DNA of 64,000 nucleotides from Pseudomonadota bacterium (lineage in GTDB: Bacteria; Pseudomonadota; Gammaproteobacteria; Burkholderiales; Rhodocyclaceae): the NCBI GenBank assembly GCA_026399515.1, contig JAPLQT010000123.1, positions 1 through 64,000 of the forward strand. Reading direction: 5' to 3'. Under the pieces are notes generated by a model. That model was given only the letters and a program-made list of their open reading frames with translations. It did no database searches and was not told where the DNA came from. The translations under genes and the position numbers were made by a program. Within the stretch, counting starts at the first letter, position 1. Every line of letters begins with the position of its first letter. Shown here piece after piece: positions 8,998-18,421 of the stretch.

Positions 8998-9339
8998 GTG
9001 AAAACAGCGATTGCAAGCTTCTGCGTGGCCCTCGCCACGATTTCCTCCGCGTCGGTCCTTGCTGCGGACGAGCATGCGGGTCACGGCGCCATGCATGCGG
9101 CATCTCCCGCCGATGCAGCCATGTCCGATGGGCTGGTCAAGAAGATAGACAAATCGGGCGGCAAGCTCACGATTGCCCACGGGCCACTGGCAAATCTTGG
9201 CATGCCGGCGATGACCATGGTCTTCCGCGTCAAGGATCCGGCCTGGCTCGATCAGATCAAGGATGGCGACAAGCTCCGCTTCCTCGCCGACACCGTGAAT
9301 GGAAGCTTGACCGTCGTCAAATTCGACAAAGTGAAATAG
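8998..9339 (+). CDS. CusF-like periplasmic copper/silver-binding protein
   Basis: This 113-residue protein has a signal peptide (MKTAIASFCVALATISSASVLAA) and a short His/Met stretch, then a CusF fold: GLVKKIDKSGGKLTIAHGPL and the Met-rich metal site MPAMTMVFRVKDP. CusF hands Cu(I)/Ag(I) to the CusCBA pump in the periplasm. The start is GTG at 8998 with TTGGAG just upstream; an in-frame ATG at 8941 would put 19 non-signal residues in front of the leader. It is first in the efflux operon. The usual metal-coordinating Trp of E. coli CusF is not obvious in the corresponding place. Confidence 0.88.
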   Translation: MKTAIASFCVALATISSASVLAADEHAGHGAMHAASPADAAMSDGLVKKIDKSGGKLTIAHGPLANLGMPAMTMVFRVKDPAWLDQIKDGDKLRFLADTVNGSLTVVKFDKVK

Positions 9340-9364
9340 CTTTTCCCCTTTTCTTGGAGGCAAT

Positions 9365-10639
9365 ATGCGAGGAACTATTCCCGCGCCGGCGCTTGCCCTG
9401 TTGTTAGTCCTGGCAGCGCCGACTGCTCTCCTCGCGCAGGAAAGCAGCTTGGGCCGGACAGTCGACGGCCTGCTCGCCTATGCCAAGGAAAGAAATCCGG
9501 AATACGCCGCAATGCGCCTGGAAGCCGAAGCGGCCCAGGAGCGCGTTTATCCGGCCGGCGCGTTGCCCGATCCGATATTGCGCACTGAACTGCAGAACAT
9601 TACCAATTTCGGTTCCGACGCCAAGCCCAATCTGCTGCCCGGCCGCGTCGGTGGCACCAAGTACACGCTGATCCAAGCTGTGCCATTTTGGGGCAAGCGC
9701 GACCTCAAGCGCGCGGCGGCCGAAGCCGAGGCCGACGTCGCGGCAGGAAAAGCCGGCCTCACCTGGACGGAGCAGGCGGCGCGCATCAAGACGGCCTATG
9801 CCCAGTATTTCGCGGTGGCGCGATTGATCGGCCTGACCAGGGAGGTTATCGACCTGATCGAGCGTATCGAGGGCATCACCCAGGCGCGTTACGCCGGCGG
9901 GCTGGCGCCGCAGCAGGACGCCATCCGCGTCCAGGTGGAGCGCACGGCGATGAGGAACGAACTGATCCAGATGGAAATGGAGCATCACCATGCGCGGTCC
10001 CGCCTCAACGCGTTGCTGGCACGTCCCACCCAGTCGCCGCTCGCCGCCCCGGAACGCCTGCGGCCGATACCTTCTCCCGGCAAGCTCGATTTCGTGGCGC
10101 TGGAAGATCGCCTGCGCGGCAGGAATCCGCAACTCTTCGCCGACGAAGCCCGGATACGGGTGGCGGAGAAGAACCGCGACCTAGCCTACCGTAACCGCTA
10201 TCCCGACTTCACCGTCGGCGTCTCGCCGATGCAGACGGGCAACCGCGTAAATGAGTGGGAGTTGATGGTCGAGTTCAACATCCCGCTGCAACAGGAAAGC
10301 CGCCGCAGCCAGGAGCGCGAGGCCGAGAAGATGACCGACGCCGCCCGCGCCCGCAAGGAAGCCAGCGCCAACCAGTTGCTGGCCGACCTCTCTGAGAATC
10401 TCGCCGGCATCGATGCGGCACGGCGCGTGGAGATGCTGGCGCAAACGAGCCTGTTGCCGCAGGCTGAACTGACTTTCCAGGCGGCGCTCGCCGGCTACGA
10501 AACCGGCAAGGTGGATTTCGCCACCCTGCTCGACGCGCAACGGCAGATACGCAAGGCGAAACAGGACGTCGTCAAGGCGCAGGCCGAGCAGCAATTGCGC
10601 CTGGCGGACATCGAAAGACTGATCGGGGAAGACATATGA
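9365..10639 (+). CDS. TolC-family outer-membrane efflux protein (CusC/CzcC-like)
   Basis: This 424-residue protein has a signal peptide and two outer-membrane efflux protein repeats rich in long helices, including LEAEAAQERVYPAGALPDPILRTE and the repeated heptad-like LERLIGED end. It would form the trimeric outer-membrane channel of a tripartite heavy-metal pump. TTGGAGG precedes the ATG closely. It overlaps the adaptor gene by 4 bases (ATGA). No N-terminal lipobox Cys is evident, unlike E. coli CusC. Confidence 0.87.
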   Translation: MRGTIPAPALALLLVLAAPTALLAQESSLGRTVDGLLAYAKERNPEYAAMRLEAEAAQERVYPAGALPDPILRTELQNITNFGSDAKPNLLPGRVGGTKYTLIQAVPFWGKRDLKRAAAEAEADVAAGKAGLTWTEQAARIKTAYAQYFAVARLIGLTREVIDLIERIEGITQARYAGGLAPQQDAIRVQVERTAMRNELIQMEMEHHHARSRLNALLARPTQSPLAAPERLRPIPSPGKLDFVALEDRLRGRNPQLFADEARIRVAEKNRDLAYRNRYPDFTVGVSPMQTGNRVNEWELMVEFNIPLQQESRRSQEREAEKMTDAARARKEASANQLLADLSENLAGIDAARRVEMLAQTSLLPQAELTFQAALAGYETGKVDFATLLDAQRQIRKAKQDVVKAQAEQQLRLADIERLIGEDI

Positions 10640-12230
10640 CCAAAGGATCGGGAATCGTGCTTGCCATCGCCATGGCGACATTGGCGGCGGGCGGCGGGTA
10701 CTGGCTGGGTACGCGCGGCGGCGAGCATGGCACTGTGGCTCAACCGGCGGCAGCCCCTGCCGGTGCCAAAAAGGAACGCAAGCTACTCTACTACCGCAAT
10801 CCCATGGGCCTGCCCGACACCTCGGCGGTTCCCAAGAAAGACCCCATGGGCATGGATTACATCCCGGTCTATGAAGGCGGAGAGGATGGCGAACAAAAAG
10901 ATGTGGTCGTCCCGGGCGCTTCCAACCAGATAAAGATCAGCACCGAGAAAATCCAGAAACTCGGCGTGCGAGTCGAGGCGGTTGAGTTGCGTCCGTTGGA
11001 AAAAATCCTGCGCGCGGTGGGCCGGATCGAACCCGATGAACGCCGCCTCTACACCATCGCCCCGAAGTTCGAAGGCTATGTCGAGCGGCTGCATGTCAAT
11101 GTCACGGGTCAGGCCGTGACCAAAGGGCAGCCGCTATTCGAGGTCTACAGTCCCGAGCTGGTCTCGGCCCAGCGCGAATACGCCATCGCCGCGCAAGGCA
11201 TGCTGGCCATGAAGGATGCCGAGGGCGAGGCTCAGAGGAGCATGAAACAACTCGCCGAATCCAGTCTGACGCGTCTCAAGAACTGGGATATCTCGGAAGA
11301 GCAAGTGAAGTCCCTGGTCAAGTCGGGTGAAGTAAAACGCACCCTGAGCTTCCGCTCACCGGTCAGCGGCATCGTCACCGAGAAGAAGGCGCTGCAAGGC
11401 ATGCGCTTCATGCCCGGCGATGCGCTCTACCAGATCGCCGATCTTTCCGCCGTCTGGGTGATTGCCGACGTTTTCGAGCAGGACATCGGACTGGTGAAAA
11501 TCGGCGCCAAAGCCAGAATCAAGCTCAACGCCTATCCGGGCAAGGCTTTCGAAGGCCGCATCATCTATGTCTACCCGACGCTCAAGGCGGAGACGCGCAC
11601 GGTTTCCGTTCGCATCGAACTCGCCAATCCGGGTTGGAGCTGCCCGTCGGCAACCAGGCACAAGTGCTGACCGTACCCGATTCGGCGGTGATCGACAGCG
11701 GCACGCGGCGCATCGTCCTGGTCCAACTCAAGGAGGGCCGCTTCGAACCGCGCGAGGTAAAGCTCGGCGCACGCAGCGACAACTACTTCGAAGTGTTGGA
11801 GGGAGTCAAGGCCGGAGAGAAAGTGGTCGTCGCCGCCAACTTCCTGATCGACGCCGAGAGCAATCTCAACGCGGTGGTGAGCGGCTTGGGCGGAAGCACC
11901 GGGCAAGCCAGTCCGGTGGCCAAGGACGCCGGTTCGCAGGCGGCCCAGCCTGCGTCCGCGGGCGCGGGCACGGCACATCGCGCCGAAGGCAAGATCGACG
12001 CCATCGACGCCAAGACCGGAACACTGACGATCAGCCACGGTCCGGTGGAGAGCCTCAAGTGGCCAGGCATGACGATGGATTTCGCGCTCGCCAATTCTTC
12101 GCTGATCGGAAATCTCAAAGTCGGAGCATCGGTCGCGTTCACTTTCGTCGAACGCAAACCGGGCGAGTGGGTGATCGTCAAGCTCGAAGGCACGGGCGCC
12201 GCGCGTCCCTCCCTGCATTCCGCCCACTGA
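10636..12230 (+). pseudogene. Frameshifted CusB-like RND adaptor with C-terminal CusF domain
   Basis: The gene encodes a periplasmic membrane-fusion protein of a Cu/Ag RND pump. In order it shows an N-terminal anchor, a heavy-metal-binding segment (YYRNPMGLPDTS, MGMDYIPVYEG), the HlyD-like barrel and hairpin, and a C-terminal CusF-like domain ending with WPGMTMDFAL. The first frame stops at 11668-11670; the rest continues from about 11634 in another frame. At the junction ELANPG is followed at once by LELPVGNQ; the usual segment LKPGM-x-A between them is missing. So a short deletion, not a multiple of three, both removed that loop and shifted the frame. Either the gene is dead, or it yields a truncated 344-residue adaptor, or the assembly is wrong here. 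Confidence 0.8.
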
Positions 12231-12243
12231 GACGGAATAGGCG

Positions 12244-15200
12244 ATGCTCAGCAAAGTCATCGATTGGTCGAGCCGAAACAGTTTCCTGGTCTTGCTCGCC
12301 ACCTTGTTCGTAGTCATCGCCGGCGTCTATGCCGTCCTGAAGACTCCCATCGATGCACTGCCCGATCTGTCGGACGTGCAAGTCATCGTCTACACCGAGT
12401 ACCCCGGCCAGGCGCCGCAGGTGGTCGAGGACCAGGTGACTTATCCGCTCACCACGTCCATGCTCTCGGTGCCGAAATCCAAGGTGGTGCGCGGTTTCTC
12501 CTTCTTCGGCGCATCCTTCGTCTACATCATTTTCGAGGATGGCACCGACATCTACTGGGCGCGTTCGCGAGTGCTGGAATACCTCAACTTCGCCTCCGGG
12601 CGCATGCCCAAAGGCGTGACGCCGCAGATCGGTCCGGACGCCACGGGAGTCGGCTGGATTTACCAGTATGTGCTGCTGGCCAAGGACAGGACGCTGGCCG
12701 AATTGCGCACGATTCAGGACTGGTATGTGCGTTACCAACTGACCAAGGCGCAAGGCGTTGCTGAAGTGGCCTCGATCGGCGGCTTCGTCCAGACTTATCA
12801 GGTAACCGTAGACCCGACCAAGCTGCGCGCCTACGGCATCCCTCTGGTGAAAGTGTCGCAAGTCATCCGCGACTCCAACCGCGATGTCGGCGGCCGCGTC
12901 ATCGAGATGGCGGAGACCGAGTACATGGTGCGCGGAAAGGGTTACTTGCGTGGCAAGAGCGACATCGAAATGCTGGTGGTTAAGAACGACAAGGGTACCC
13001 CCGTCCTGATCCGCGACATCGCCCGCGTGGAACTCGCCCCGGACGAGCGGCGCGGCCTGACCGAACTCAACGGCGAGGGCGAGGTGGTGTCCGGCATCGC
13101 CATGGCGCGCTATGGACAGAACGCGCTGGAAGTCATCCAGAATCTCAAGGAAAAGATAACTGAAATCTCCGCCGGTCTGCCCGAAGGCGTGAGCATCGCG
13201 ACGGTCTATGACCGCTCCGAACTGATCCACCGTGCCATCGACACCTTGAAGCGGACTCTGGCGGAGGAATCGATCATCGTTGCCCTCGTCTGCATGGTCT
13301 TCCTGCTGCATGTGCGCAGCGCCTTGGTCGCCATCCTGATGCTGCCGGTCGGCGTGCTGATGGCTTTCATCGCCATGCGCCTGCTAGGCATGAACTCCAA
13401 CCTGATGAGCCTGGGCGGCATCGCCATCGCCATCGGCGCCATGATCGACGCGGCGATCGTCATGATCGAGAACGCTCACAAGCACCTTGAACGCCTCGAC
13501 CAAACGACTCCTCCCGCACTCCCCTCCCCCCTGGCGGGGGAGGGGCAGGGGGAGGGGGGGAGTCACAAGCTTGGCGGGATGGCAGCGGCGCGAGCCGCCG
13601 CCATCACTGCCGCGTGCAAGGAAGTCGGGCCGGCTTTGTTCTTCTCCCTGCTGATCATCACCGTCTCCTTCCTGCCGGTTTTCAGCCTGGAAGGCCAGGA
13701 GGGGCGGCTGTTCTCGCCGCTGGCCTACACCAAGACCTTCTCCATGGCCGGTGCGGCTCTGCTCTCGGTGACCCTGGTGCCGGTGCTGATGCTGTTGTTC
13801 ATTCCCGGCAAGATCATGCCGGAAGCGAAAAACCCGGAGCACCGTTTCCTGACCTGGGTCTATCGGCCGATCATCGCCGGGGTGATGCGCTGGAAGAAGT
13901 TGACCATCGCTCTGGCCGTGTTGGCCCTGGCCGTTTCGATCTACCCCGCTTCCAAGCTCGGCTCGGAGTTCATGCCGACGCTCAACGAGGGGACGCTGTT
14001 CTATATGCCATCGTCCTTGCCCGGCATGTCGATCACCAAGGCGGCAGAACTGCTGCAAACGCAGAACAAAATCATCAAGAGTTTCCCCTAGGTCGCTTCG
14101 GTCTACGGCAAGGCGGGACGCGCCAACACGGCGACCGATCCGGCGCCCACCGAAATGTTCGAGACGGTGATCAACCTCAAGCCGGAAGCCGAATGGCGGG
14201 CCGGCATGAGCACCGACAAGCTGATCGCGGAACTGGACAAGGCGCTGCAATTCCCCGGCGTGTCCAATGCCTGGACCCTGCCGATCAAGGCACGCATCGA
14301 CATGCTGTCGACGGGCATCCGCACGCCCATCGGCATCAAGGTATTCGGCAAGAACCTGGACGAGATGGAAAAGCTGGCCAAGCAGATCGAAGCCGTGGTG
14401 AAGACAGTTCCCGGCACCACCAGCGCCTTCGCCGAGCGCATCACCGGCGGCTATTATCTCAACATCGAACCGGACCGCAACCAACTTGCCCGCTACGGCC
14501 TTTCGGTCGGGGAATTGCAGGATGTCATCGGCACGGCGCTGGGCGGCGAGATGGTGACGACGACCGTCGAAGGCCGCGAACGCTTCGGCGTCAACGTGCG
14601 TTATCCGCGCGAGCTGAGATCCACGCCGCAGCAGATCGCCAACCAGTTGCTGATCCCGATAGGCGGTGAAATGGGGCAGGCGCCGGCGATGATTCCACTC
14701 GGCCAGGTCGCCAAGGTCGAAATCGCCAAGGGCGCGCCCGGCATACGCACCGAGAACGCCTTGCTCTCCGCCTACATCTATGTGGACATCCGCGAGCGCG
14801 ACATCGGCGGCTATGTGGCCGATGCGAAACGAGCGGTGGCGGCGCAGGTCAAATTCCCGCCCGGCTACTACATCACCTGGAGCGGCCAGTTCGAATACAT
14901 GGAACGTGCCATCGAGAAAATGAAGGTCGTCATTCCGGTGACGCTGTTGATCATCTTCCTGTTGCTCTATCTCAACTTCCGGCGCCTGACCGAAACCGTC
15001 ATCGTCATGCTCTCCGTGCCTTTCGCCCTAGTGGGCGGGGTGTGGCTGATGTGGCTGCTCGACTACAACCTTTCGGTGGCGGTGGCGGTCGGCTTCATCG
15101 CCCTCGCCGGGGTTGCCGCCGAGACAGGCGTGGTGATGCTGATCTATCTCGACCACGCCTGGGAAGCGATCAAGGTGAAGTGCCGCGAATCCGGGCGCAC

Positions 15201-15462
15201 GCCGAATGTCGGCGACCTTTATGAAGCCGTGATGGAGGGCGCCGTCGAGCGCGTGCGCCCGAAGATGATGACCGTGGTGGCGATCATGGCCGGCCTGTTG
15301 CCTATCATGTGGGGCACCGGCACGGGCTCGGAAGTCATGAGCCGCATCGCCGCGCCCATGGTGGGCGGCATGATTTCCTCGACGGTGCTGACCCTCGCGG
15401 TGATTCCGGCCATCTATGCGCTGGTAAAGCAGTGGCGGCTGGCGCGCGGCTTGGAGCGCTAA
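12244..15462 (+). pseudogene. CusA-like RND pump gene with in-frame TAG and palindrome insertion
   Basis: This is a heavy-metal RND transporter (HME family), 1073 codons long, with the expected N-terminus MLSKVIDWSSRNSFLVLL, the proton-relay helix GAMIDAAIVMIENAHKHLE, the FSLLIITVSFLPVF block and a complete C-terminal half. Codon 616 (14089-14091) is TAG, within the block KSFP-stop-VASVYGKAGRA, where homologues have Glu. Both halves are in the same frame, so a single GAG to TAG change explains it. The loop after the fourth helix (about residues 419-450) holds a palindromic-element insertion. With the adaptor gene also broken, this pump is probably inactive unless suppressed or misassembled. 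Confidence 0.85.
13514..13562 (+). repeat. GC-rich palindromic element inside cusA, read in frame
   Basis: A 10-bp perfect stem (CCCCTCCCCC at 13521-13530, GGGGGAGGGG at 13536-13545) with a 5-base loop is followed by a G-rich tail. It is translated without a stop as ALPSPLAGEGQGEGG within a cytoplasmic loop of the pump. Related copies lie at about 34497-34572 and 39390-39420. Confidence 0.8.
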
Positions 15463-15518
15463 GCTTGTTTCGGCGCCAAGAGGACACAGGCAACGCATCG
15501 TATCGGCTGCCACGTCAG

Positions 15519-16742
15519 ATGCTCATCTGCATTGCCAGCCTGGTTTTCAGTCTGTTTGGATACGCTGCCGACGCACAGTCCGCGCGATCGAGTCTGGCCC
15601 TTGCCCTGGAACAGGCCTGGCGGCTACATCCTCAGGCCGCCGCCTTGGATTCCCGTGAAGCGGAGGCTCGTGCCACACAATCGGTGGCCGCCGGGCTAAT
15701 CCCGGAGCCCGGCTCAGTCAGCATAGCCAGCCGCAACGACCGGCTCAACCGCAATCTGGGTAAGCAGGAATACGAAGTCGAGCTGACAGCGCCGCTATGG
15801 CTGCCGGGGCAGAAGGCGGCGCGCGAGGCCGAGGCCTTGAGTCGCATCGACGAAGCCGCGGCAAAGCGCGCCGCCTTGCGCTTGGAGCTGGCCGGCGTAT
15901 TGCGCGAGGGATGGTGGACGCTCGCCGCGGCGCGCAACGCCGGCATACTGGCGGCACGCCGTCTGGAGACCGCCCGTGCGCTGGAAGCCGATGTGAGACG
16001 GCGCTACAAGGTCGGCGAGCTGTCGCGCATCGACGCCAATCTGGCGCAGGCCGAAGTGCATGCCGCCGGCGCCGAATTGATCGAAGCCGAAGCAACGCTG
16101 CTGGAGGCGGAGCAGACCTTGCGCACCCTGACCGGCGCGGCGCCACCGACGAACATGGACGAAGAAGCACCGGCGACCTGGCGAAGTCCGGACGCGACTT
16201 TGGCTACACCCGAAGCCCATCCCTTACTCGCGGCGGCCGCCGCGGCTGCTCGTAGCGCCCGCGCCAGGGTGACCGTCGCCGACGAATCGCGGCGGGCCGC
16301 GCCGGAAATGGCGCTGAGGGTAGTGCGCGAGCGCACGGACTTCGCTGAGACCTACGGCAACTCCGTGGGCGTTCGGCTGAAAATTCCGTTTTCATCGGGG
16401 GCGCAGGTACGCCGCGAAACTTCCGCGGCACAGGCCGACGCTGCACAGGCCGACGCCGAAATGTTGCGCACCCAGACCCGCGTTCAGCTCGACGCGGAGC
16501 GCGCGCAGCGGGCTTTGCACGCATCGGAGCGGCAGTTCGCGTTGGCTCTGGAGCGCCGCGAGCTTTCCACGGAAAATCTGCGTCTAAGCGAAAAAGCCTT
16601 TTCACTCGGCGAGTCCGATTTGGCGACGCTGCTGCGCATCCGCGCCGCCGCCTTCGACGCCGAAGCCTTCCACGCCCGCCAGCGCTTAGCCCGCGCTGCC
16701 GCGATATCGCGTCTGAATCAAGCCTTGGGAGTGTTGCCGTGA
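15519..16742 (+). CDS. TolC-family outer-membrane protein of the second metal pump
   Basis: This 407-residue protein has a signal peptide (MLICIASLVFSLFGYAADAQ) and the two helical hairpin repeats of outer-membrane efflux proteins (EQAWRLHPQAAALDSREAEA early, and a long heptad-rich C-terminal half). It is CzcC-like in size. The ATG at 15519 is chosen because the signal peptide follows directly; the frame is open upstream into the cusA end. The gene follows cusA by 56 bases and overlaps the next gene by 4 bases. Confidence 0.84.
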   Translation: MLICIASLVFSLFGYAADAQSARSSLALALEQAWRLHPQAAALDSREAEARATQSVAAGLIPEPGSVSIASRNDRLNRNLGKQEYEVELTAPLWLPGQKAAREAEALSRIDEAAAKRAALRLELAGVLREGWWTLAAARNAGILAARRLETARALEADVRRRYKVGELSRIDANLAQAEVHAAGAELIEAEATLLEAEQTLRTLTGAAPPTNMDEEAPATWRSPDATLATPEAHPLLAAAAAAARSARARVTVADESRRAAPEMALRVVRERTDFAETYGNSVGVRLKIPFSSGAQVRRETSAAQADAAQADAEMLRTQTRVQLDAERAQRALHASERQFALALERRELSTENLRLSEKAFSLGESDLATLLRIRAAAFDAEAFHARQRLARAAAISRLNQALGVLP

Positions 16743-17263
16743 AACATGTGCTTGCAATCGCCTTGTGCGCAGTGGCGTTTTCCGCCTTCGGCCATGGCGG
16801 AGAGGATCACGACGCGCCGCCGCCGGCTCCGACGTCCAGCCAGAGCGTCGCGCCGCGTGCGGCTGTCGCCACCGAGGATTTCGAAGTGGTCGCCGCACTC
16901 GAGGGCCAGCACCTGCTGGTATATGTCGATCGATTTGCCAGCAACGAGCCGGTCACGAACGCCAGAGTGGAGATCGAGGGCGCGGGACTGAAAGGCTTCG
17001 CCCGCGAAACCGCACCCGGCGCCTATGTCATGGACGTCGCGACGGCCATCTCGCCGGCCAAACATCCGCTGACGATCACCATCGAGGCCGGCGACATCAC
17101 CGACCTGCTGTCGACGACGCTGGACACCACATTGCCGCCAGCAAGCAGCGAACATGTCCGTGGCTGGAGCGAACAGGTCGTCTGGATCATCGCCGGCCTG
17201 TTGCTGCTTGCCGCCGGCGCATTGCTTGCCGCATGGCGCTACAGAGCAAACAAGGGAAACTGA
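16739..17263 (+). CDS. Small membrane-anchored His-rich periplasmic protein
   Basis: This 174-residue protein starts at GTG 16739, overlapping the preceding stop. It has a signal peptide ending before GHGGEDHD, a beta-rich domain of about 90 residues (LLVYVDRFASNEPVTNARVEIEG onward) that resembles periplasmic FixH/copper-resistance beta-sandwich domains, and one C-terminal membrane helix (VVWIIAGLLLLAAGALLAAW) followed by a basic tail. Its place between the outer-membrane protein and the adaptor of an RND pump suggests a metal-binding accessory protein. No specific family name can be given. Confidence 0.72.
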   Translation: MKHVLAIALCAVAFSAFGHGGEDHDAPPPAPTSSQSVAPRAAVATEDFEVVAALEGQHLLVYVDRFASNEPVTNARVEIEGAGLKGFARETAPGAYVMDVATAISPAKHPLTITIEAGDITDLLSTTLDTTLPPASSEHVRGWSEQVVWIIAGLLLLAAGALLAAWRYRANKGN

Positions 17264-17265
17264 AA

Positions 17266-18420
17266 ATGCGCATAGTCAATTTGCGGATGCTTGTCGCCGC
17301 GACAACCCTACTATTGATCGAGAACGGCGCGCTGGCCCACGGCGACGAAGATCACAGCCAAGACACCAGGAAAACCTCCCCCGCCACGCCGACAACCGGC
17401 GGCTCCGGATCAATGGGAAACTCAGCCGCTCCTCAACGACTGGCCGACGGCAGCCTATTCGTACCCAAGTCCGTGCAGCGTCAGCTTGGGCTGCGCACTC
17501 TGACGATCCGGATCACGGACCTCGCGGCGACCAGCGAACTCAACGGCAAGGTGATTCCGGACCCCAACACGAGTGGACGAGTCCAGGCAATATTTTCCGG
17601 CAGCGTCGTACCCGGCCCGAAAGGCATGCCGGTGTCGGGACGAAAGGTGGTCAAGGGCGAGGTGCTGGCCTATCTGCGCCCGGTCAGCGGCGCCATCGAA
17701 CGCGGTAATCAAAAAGCGCAATTGGCGGAACTGGAGGCCCAGTTGAGCATCGCCGACGGCCGCGCAAAGCGATTCGAGCAGCTCGAAGGCGCGGTGCCGC
17801 AAAAGGAGATCGAAGCAGCACGCATCGAACACCAGGCGCTGCAAAAGCGCCGTGCGTTTGTCAGCGCCAGCATCGATGCCGCCGAGCCGCTGCTGGCGCC
17901 GGCGACCGGCGTGATAAGTGCCTCGCATCACCTGGCGGCCGGTCAGGTGGTCGATGCCAAGGAGATCCTGTTCGAGATCGTCGATCCGGCTCACCTGGCG
18001 GTGGAAGCGCTGGCCTATGACTTAAGCATTGCCAAGACGCTGGTTTCCGCGAACGCAGTGGCGGAGCAAACCGCGCTGAATCTCAAATTCGTCGGTGCTG
18101 GCCTGCAGTTGCGTGAACAGGCGCTGCCCTTGCTGTTTCGCATTACCACCAGCAATGCGGCGGTGGCGGTAGGCCAGCCGGTCAAGGTATTCGTGCATAC
18201 CACGCAGGGGACCAAGGGTGCCGCCGTGCCACGTTCGGCGCTGACAAAAGTCGGCGCCGGCGAGACGGCGGTGTGGGTGCATGCCGAGGCCGAGCGCTTT
18301 GTCGCCCGCCGGATACGCCATCAATCGCTCGACGCCAACAACGTCGCCATCGCCGAGGGCCTGCATGACGGCGACCGCGTCGTAATCGAGGGTGCCGGGC
18401 TGCTGTCGCAAGTGCGCTGA
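17266..18420 (+). CDS. RND periplasmic adaptor of the second metal pump
   Basis: This 384-residue HlyD/CzcB-like membrane-fusion protein has a signal peptide followed by a His/Asp-rich stretch (AHGDEDHSQD) and Ser/Thr-rich linker. It then shows a barrel-sandwich lipoyl-like domain (ISASHHLAAGQVVDAKEIL), a coiled-coil hairpin and a C-terminal beta-barrel with GDRVVIEGAGLL. ATG 17266 begins directly before the signal peptide, 2 bases after the preceding stop. The gene ends just before the inner-membrane pump gene. It is intact, unlike the adaptor at 10636. Confidence 0.86.
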   Translation: MRIVNLRMLVAATTLLLIENGALAHGDEDHSQDTRKTSPATPTTGGSGSMGNSAAPQRLADGSLFVPKSVQRQLGLRTLTIRITDLAATSELNGKVIPDPNTSGRVQAIFSGSVVPGPKGMPVSGRKVVKGEVLAYLRPVSGAIERGNQKAQLAELEAQLSIADGRAKRFEQLEGAVPQKEIEAARIEHQALQKRRAFVSASIDAAEPLLAPATGVISASHHLAAGQVVDAKEILFEIVDPAHLAVEALAYDLSIAKTLVSANAVAEQTALNLKFVGAGLQLREQALPLLFRITTSNAAVAVGQPVKVFVHTTQGTKGAAVPRSALTKVGAGETAVWVHAEAERFVARRIRHQSLDANNVAIAEGLHDGDRVVIEGAGLLSQVR

Positions 18421-18421
18421 G

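Noticed and set aside
14089-14091. TAG in cusA as a recoded selenocysteine or pyrrolysine codon
   Set aside because: Selenocysteine uses TGA, no recoding genes or structure are seen, and homologues have Glu; a point mutation is simpler.
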